From positions 1 to 64,000 of the forward strand of contig NZ_RJZE01000002.1 in NCBI RefSeq assembly GCF_003986935.1: 64,000 bases of DNA, in the 5' to 3' direction. A program made the position numbers and the translations under genes. Under the pieces are notes generated by a model. That model did no database searches. It saw only the letters and a list, made by a program, of their open reading frames with translations, and was not told the origin of the DNA. The DNA comes from Paraburkholderia kururiensis JCM 10599 = LMG 19447. Lineage in GTDB: Bacteria; Pseudomonadota; Gammaproteobacteria; Burkholderiales; Burkholderiaceae. How positions within the stretch are numbered: position 1 is the first letter of the stretch; every line of letters starts with the position of its first letter. Shown piece after piece: positions 59,477-64,000 of this stretch.

Positions 59477-60853
59477 CTATTCGAACTCGCGCACGCGGTC
59501 GATAGCCTGCTCGATGCGCTCGACCGCGATGACCTGAAGGCCGTCGATCGGCTGCTTCGGTGCATTGGCCTTCGGAATGAGCGCGCGCGAAAAACCAAGC
59601 TTCGCTGCTTCCTTGAGCCGCTCCTGCCCGCGGGGCGACGGCCGGATCTCGCCCGCCAGCCCCACTTCGCCGAACACGATGAGGCCCTTCGGCAACGGCT
59701 TGTTGCGCATCGACGAATGAATGGCGAGCAACACGGCAAGGTCGGCGGCGGGCTCGGTAATCTTCACGCCGCCCACCGCGTTGAGAAAAACGTCCTGATC
59801 GAAACACGCAATGCCCGCATGCCGATGCAGTACCGCGAGCAGCAGCGCGAGCCGGTTCTGTTCGAGGCCGACCGCGAGCCGCCGCGGATTGGGCACGTGC
59901 GCCGTATCCACGAGCGCCTGGATTTCCACGAGCAGCGGCCGCGACCCCTCTTGCGTGACGAGCACGCACGAGCCCGGCACGGTTTGCTCGTGCTGCGAAA
60001 GAAACAGGGCGGAAGGATTCGCGACCCCGCGTAAGCCGCGCTCGGTCATGGCGAACACGCCCAGTTCGTTGACCGCGCCGAAGCGGTTCTTGAATGCGCG
60101 CACAAGGCGAAACGACGAATGCGTGTCGCCTTCGAAGTACAGCACCGTGTCGACGATGTGCTCCAGCACACGCGGCCCCGCCAGATTGCCCTCTTTCGTG
60201 ACGTGCCCGACCATGATGATCGCGGTACCCGACTGCTTGGCTAAGCGCGTGAGTTGCGCGGCACATTCGCGCACCTGTGCGACGGATCCCGGCGCCGACG
60301 AAAGCGCCTCGGAATAGATGGTCTGAATCGAATCGATCACGGCCACGTCGGGCCGTTCGGCCTCGATGACGGCCTGAATTTTTTCGAGCTGGATTTCGGC
60401 GAGCAACTGAAGGTCGCTCGCCTTCGCCCCCGGCTCCAGCAGCGCGAGCCGTTGGGCGCGCAAGGCGATCTGTGCGCCGGATTCCTCGCCGCTCACGTAC
60501 AGCGCGCGGCGCTCGCTTGCAATCTGCGCGAGCGATTGCAGCAGCAACGTCGATTTGCCGATACCCGGGTCGCCACCGATCAGCACCACGCCGCCTGCCA
60601 CGAGACCGCCGCCCAGCACGCGGTCGAACTCGCCCACGCCGGTGGTGAAACGCGGCACATCGGAGGCTTCGATATCGGCGAGCCGCTGCACCGTCGCAGT
60701 CTTCGCGAGCGACTGGAAGCGCCTTGTGCCGGCCGGCTCAGCGACGGTTTCGACGAGCGTGTTCCACGCGCCGCAGGCGGGGCATTGCCCTTGCCACTTC
60801 GGCGCCTGCCCGCCGCACTCGGTGCAGGTGTACAGCGTCTTCGGTCGGGCCAC
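59477..60853 (-). CDS. radA: DNA repair protein RadA
   Basis: RadA helps process recombination intermediates with RecA. The 458-residue protein has the N-terminal zinc finger CTECGGQAPKWQGQCPACGAW (about residues 10-30, shown here only in part as CTECGG and CPACG), the RecA-like ATPase with Walker A GGDPGIGKST, the RadA-specific KNRFGAVNELG motif, and the Lon-like C-terminal domain. Complete in length. It begins 3 bp after the alr stop. Confidence 0.97.
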   Translation of the reverse strand: MARPKTLYTCTECGGQAPKWQGQCPACGAWNTLVETVAEPAGTRRFQSLAKTATVQRLADIEASDVPRFTTGVGEFDRVLGGGLVAGGVVLIGGDPGIGKSTLLLQSLAQIASERRALYVSGEESGAQIALRAQRLALLEPGAKASDLQLLAEIQLEKIQAVIEAERPDVAVIDSIQTIYSEALSSAPGSVAQVRECAAQLTRLAKQSGTAIIMVGHVTKEGNLAGPRVLEHIVDTVLYFEGDTHSSFRLVRAFKNRFGAVNELGVFAMTERGLRGVANPSALFLSQHEQTVPGSCVLVTQEGSRPLLVEIQALVDTAHVPNPRRLAVGLEQNRLALLLAVLHRHAGIACFDQDVFLNAVGGVKITEPAADLAVLLAIHSSMRNKPLPKGLIVFGEVGLAGEIRPSPRGQERLKEAAKLGFSRALIPKANAPKQPIDGLQVIAVERIEQAIDRVREFE

Positions 60854-60856
60854 GCG

Positions 60857-61927
60857 TTATTCCGCCCGCACCGGCACACGCGGCGCGATCGCGCACATCA
60901 GCTCGTAACCGATCGTGCCGCACGCTTGCGCCACGTCGTCGATGGGCAAGGCATTGCCCCACAGCTCGACGCGCGTGCCCACGTTCGCGTTCGGGCACGA
61001 GGTGAGATCGACAGTGAGCATGTCCATGGAGACGCGGCCCACCACCCGCGTGCGCACGCCGTCCACAATAATGGGCGTGCCTTCCGGCGCGATGCGCGGA
61101 TAGCCGTCCGCGTAGCCGCAGGCGACCACGCCGATGCGCATGGTCTCGCGCGCCTTGAAGGTCGAGCCGTAGCCCACGGTCTGCCCTTTTGCCACGGTCT
61201 GCACGGCGATGAGTTCGGAAGCGAACGTCATGGCCGGCTGCAGGCCCACGCCGTCGATCGCCGCGTTCACGCCCGATGGCGATGCCCCGTACAGAATGAT
61301 GCCGGGGCGCACCCAGTCGAAGTGCGCCGACGGGTGCCAGAGCGTGGCCGCCGAATTCGCGAGGCTGCGCGCACCCGCGATGCCTTCGGCGCCGCGCTCG
61401 AACGCCTCCATCTGGTAGCCGATGCCGCGCTCGCTGTCGGCGTCGGAGAAATGGGTCATCAACGTGATCTGGCCGATGCCCGCGCAGGCACGCGCGCGCT
61501 CCCATGCCGCACGGAAACGCTCGGGCGTATAACCCAAACGGTTCATGCCGCTATTCATTTTCAGCTGGATATTGACCGGCTTCGACAAACGCGCCATTTC
61601 GAGCATGCGCATCTGCTCGTCCGAGTGAATGGCGGTGGTGAGGCTATAGCGATCGATGACGTCGATATCCGTCGGACGAAAGAAGCCCTCGAGCAACAAA
61701 ATAGGCCCAGCCCAGCCCAGCTCACGCAACTTCACCGCTTCTTCCAGGTCGAGCAATCCAAAGCCATCGGTTGCGCGAAGCCCCGGGAACGCACGCGCGA
61801 GCCCGTGACCGTAGGCGTTGGCTTTCACGACAGCCCAGATTTTCGACTTGGGCGCGCAGCGGCGCACGACGGCGAGATTGTTGGCAAGAGCGGCGGTGTG
61901 AATCGTGGCTGAGAGGGGACGCGGCAT
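60857..61927 (-). CDS. alr: Alanine racemase
   Basis: It makes D-alanine for peptidoglycan. The 356-residue PLP enzyme has the Schiff-base Lys35 in [10 protein letters not shown] and the catalytic Tyr in GYGSTFKA (about residue 253), with the N-terminal TIM barrel and C-terminal beta domain order usual. Start ATG 61927 is chosen since homologues begin [14 protein letters not shown]; the frame extends to 61954. It is directly upstream of radA and divergent from lplT. Confidence 0.96.
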   Translation of the reverse strand: MPRPLSATIHTAALANNLAVVRRCAPKSKIWAVVKANAYGHGLARAFPGLRATDGFGLLDLEEAVKLRELGWAGPILLLEGFFRPTDIDVIDRYSLTTAIHSDEQMRMLEMARLSKPVNIQLKMNSGMNRLGYTPERFRAAWERARACAGIGQITLMTHFSDADSERGIGYQMEAFERGAEGIAGARSLANSAATLWHPSAHFDWVRPGIILYGASPSGVNAAIDGVGLQPAMTFASELIAVQTVAKGQTVGYGSTFKARETMRIGVVACGYADGYPRIAPEGTPIIVDGVRTRVVGRVSMDMLTVDLTSCPNANVGTRVELWGNALPIDDVAQACGTIGYELMCAIAPRVPVRAE

Positions 61928-62148
61928 GGGAAGTTTTCGTAAAGACGCTTTCAAATCAGGAGCTTACAATGCGTTTTCAGCGCCTGGAAGTCCGCCGGAT
62001 GGTGCGGCTGAGGTATCTGCTAGTCCGAATGCCGCTATTTTCGTGATATAAAGCCGTGCGCACAACCCATTTCGATCGTAATAAGCCCGGATGCCTTACA
62101 GCCGTCCGGGGCGGACGGACGGCAGAGAGGACAGCATCGCATCATCAG

Positions 62149-63456
62149 ATGAGAAAAGGCTTTTACACCATCATGGCCGCGCAGTTTTTTTCTTCGCTGG
62201 CCGACAACGCGCTTCTGATCGCTGCCATTGCTCTGCTCAAAGATCTCCACGCTCCAAACTGGATGACGCCGCTGCTGAAGCTGTTCTTCGTGCTGTCGTA
62301 CGTCGTCCTTGCTGCGTTCGTGGGAGCGTTTGCCGATTCCCGGCCCAAGGGCCGCGTCATGTTCATCACGAACACGATCAAGGTCGTGGGCTGCCTGATG
62401 ATGCTGTTCGGCACGCATCCGCTCTTCGCCTATGGCGTGGTGGGCTTCGGCGCAGCGGCCTACTCGCCCGCCAAGTACGGCATTCTCACCGAACTGTTGC
62501 CGCCTGACCGGCTCGTCGCCGCGAATGGCTGGATCGAGGGCACCACGGTCGGCTCCATCATTCTCGGCACGGTGCTGGGCGGCGCGCTGATCAGCCCGCA
62601 CATCGCCTCGCACGTCATCCGCTACACGCCGCCTTCCATCAACACGCCCGCCGAAGCGGCGATGTTCGTGATCATGTCGATCTACGTCATCGCGGCGCTC
62701 TTCAATCTGCGCATTCCCGACACCGGCGCCCGTTATCCGAAGCAGGAGCGCGGGCCCATCAAGCTCGTCACCGATTTCGCCGACTGCTTCCTCGTGCTCT
62801 GGCGCGACAAGCTGGGCCAGATCTCGCTGGCGGTCACCACGCTTTTCTGGGGCGCGGGCGCCACGCTGCAATTCATCGTGCTCAAGTGGGCCGAGGTCTC
62901 GCTCGGCATGTCGCTCTCCGAAGGGGCTCTCCTGCAGGCCGTGGTGGCGGTCGGCGTGGCGGCCGGCGCGATGATCGCCGCAGCGCGCATCCCGCTCAAG
63001 AAGTCGCTGTCGGTGCTGCCCGTAGGCATCATCATGGGCATCGCGGTCATGCTGATGGCGTTCTACACGCGCGACTTCTTTCCGCCGCACTGGAACATCT
63101 CCGTCGGGCGGCTGCACGTGCCGGTCTATCTGCTGATCGCCTACGTATTCTTGATGTTCGTGGGCAGCCTCTCCGGCTTTTTCGTGGTGCCGATGAACGC
63201 GCTGCTCCAGCATCGCGGGCACGTGCTGCTCTCGGCCGGCCATTCGATCGCCGTGCAGAACTTCAACGAAAACCTCTCCGTGCTCGTGATGCTCTGCCTC
63301 TATGCCGTGCTCGTCTGGCTCGACGTGCCGGTCGCGCTCGTCATCGTGCTGTTCGGCACCTTCGTGTGCCTCATGATGTGGCTCGTGATGCGGCGCCACC
63401 AGGCAAACCAGCGCGCGTTCGATTCGGTCGCGCTCATCGGCGAAGTGAAGCACTGA
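62149..63456 (+). CDS. lplT: Lysophospholipid transporter LplT
   Basis: This major facilitator protein flips lysophospholipids across the inner membrane for reacylation. The 435-residue protein has twelve membrane helices and starts [27 protein letters not shown], the LplT N-terminal pattern, with [14 protein letters not shown] and [13 protein letters not shown]. In E. coli lplT is followed by the acyltransferase aas; no such gene is seen here. It is divergent from alr. Confidence 0.93.
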   Translation: MRKGFYTIMAAQFFSSLADNALLIAAIALLKDLHAPNWMTPLLKLFFVLSYVVLAAFVGAFADSRPKGRVMFITNTIKVVGCLMMLFGTHPLFAYGVVGFGAAAYSPAKYGILTELLPPDRLVAANGWIEGTTVGSIILGTVLGGALISPHIASHVIRYTPPSINTPAEAAMFVIMSIYVIAALFNLRIPDTGARYPKQERGPIKLVTDFADCFLVLWRDKLGQISLAVTTLFWGAGATLQFIVLKWAEVSLGMSLSEGALLQAVVAVGVAAGAMIAAARIPLKKSLSVLPVGIIMGIAVMLMAFYTRDFFPPHWNISVGRLHVPVYLLIAYVFLMFVGSLSGFFVVPMNALLQHRGHVLLSAGHSIAVQNFNENLSVLVMLCLYAVLVWLDVPVALVIVLFGTFVCLMMWLVMRRHQANQRAFDSVALIGEVKH

Positions 63457-63484
63457 TCGGGCAATCCCACGCCCTCTCGCTGTC

Positions 63485-64000
<516 letters not shown>

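Overview
The window looks like the chromosome of a GC-rich betaproteobacterium of the Burkholderiaceae (Paraburkholderia/Burkholderia-like). The evidence is the gene order rpsB-tsf-pyrH-frr-uppS-cdsA-dxr-rseP-bamA-skp-lpxD-fabZ-lpxA-lpxB-rnhB-trmH, the ppsA/ppsR divergent pair, the ratA-rnfH/smpB neighbourhood, dapC-dapD-arsC-like-dapE-prmB, and protein sequences that read like that family throughout. No rRNA, tRNA or CRISPR array was seen.

Bases 1 to about 5340 are accessory DNA next to the 3' end of guaA, a known integration hot spot for genomic islands. This part holds a 5'-partial DUF937-like gene with a very AT-rich leader, a decayed IS3-family insertion sequence, a tryptophan 2-monooxygenase gene (iaaM, the first step of indole-3-acetamide auxin synthesis), a 20-bp sequence repeated three times in tandem, a possible group II intron reverse transcriptase remnant, a second IS3-family element that is frameshifted and truncated, and a short region of repeats and hairpins against guaA that resembles an attachment site. 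Two copies of a promoter-plus-hairpin unit (around 600-690 and 4120-4245, minus strand) look like paralogous small-RNA genes and are the most unusual signal here.

From 5342 on the window is conserved core genome. 5342-9350: guaB, a membrane protein and guaA (GMP synthesis). 9609-13600: a DMT transporter, RnfH and RatA facing smpB, then qmcA/nfeD-like membrane-quality genes. 13717-17417: PEP synthase and its regulatory kinase/phosphatase, divergent. 17439-33587: one long leftward run covering translation (rpsB, tsf, frr), UMP kinase, undecaprenyl-PP and CDP-diacylglycerol synthesis, isoprenoid synthesis (dxr), envelope assembly (rseP, bamA, skp) and lipid A/fatty acid synthesis (lpxD, fabZ, lpxA, lpxB), ending with rnhB and an rRNA methyltransferase.

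34068-39397 runs rightward: map, glnD and an RluF-like pseudouridine synthase with a long disordered N-terminus. 39458-47252 runs leftward: smc, a ZipA-like protein, ligA and peptide deformylase (chromosome organisation, division, replication). A DMT transporter follows, then the rightward lysine/DAP block dapC-dapD-arsC-like-dapE-prmB, cardiolipin synthase, glutathione peroxidase (leftward), an ABC-F ATPase, a CaiB-type CoA-transferase, a small DUF2866-like gene, leftward radA and alr, and rightward lplT and a partial thiD at the right edge.

All identifications come from reading translated sequence and motifs; no database search was run. Start codons were moved downstream where motif alignment, ribosome-binding sites or signal peptides favoured it, and this is stated in each entry.
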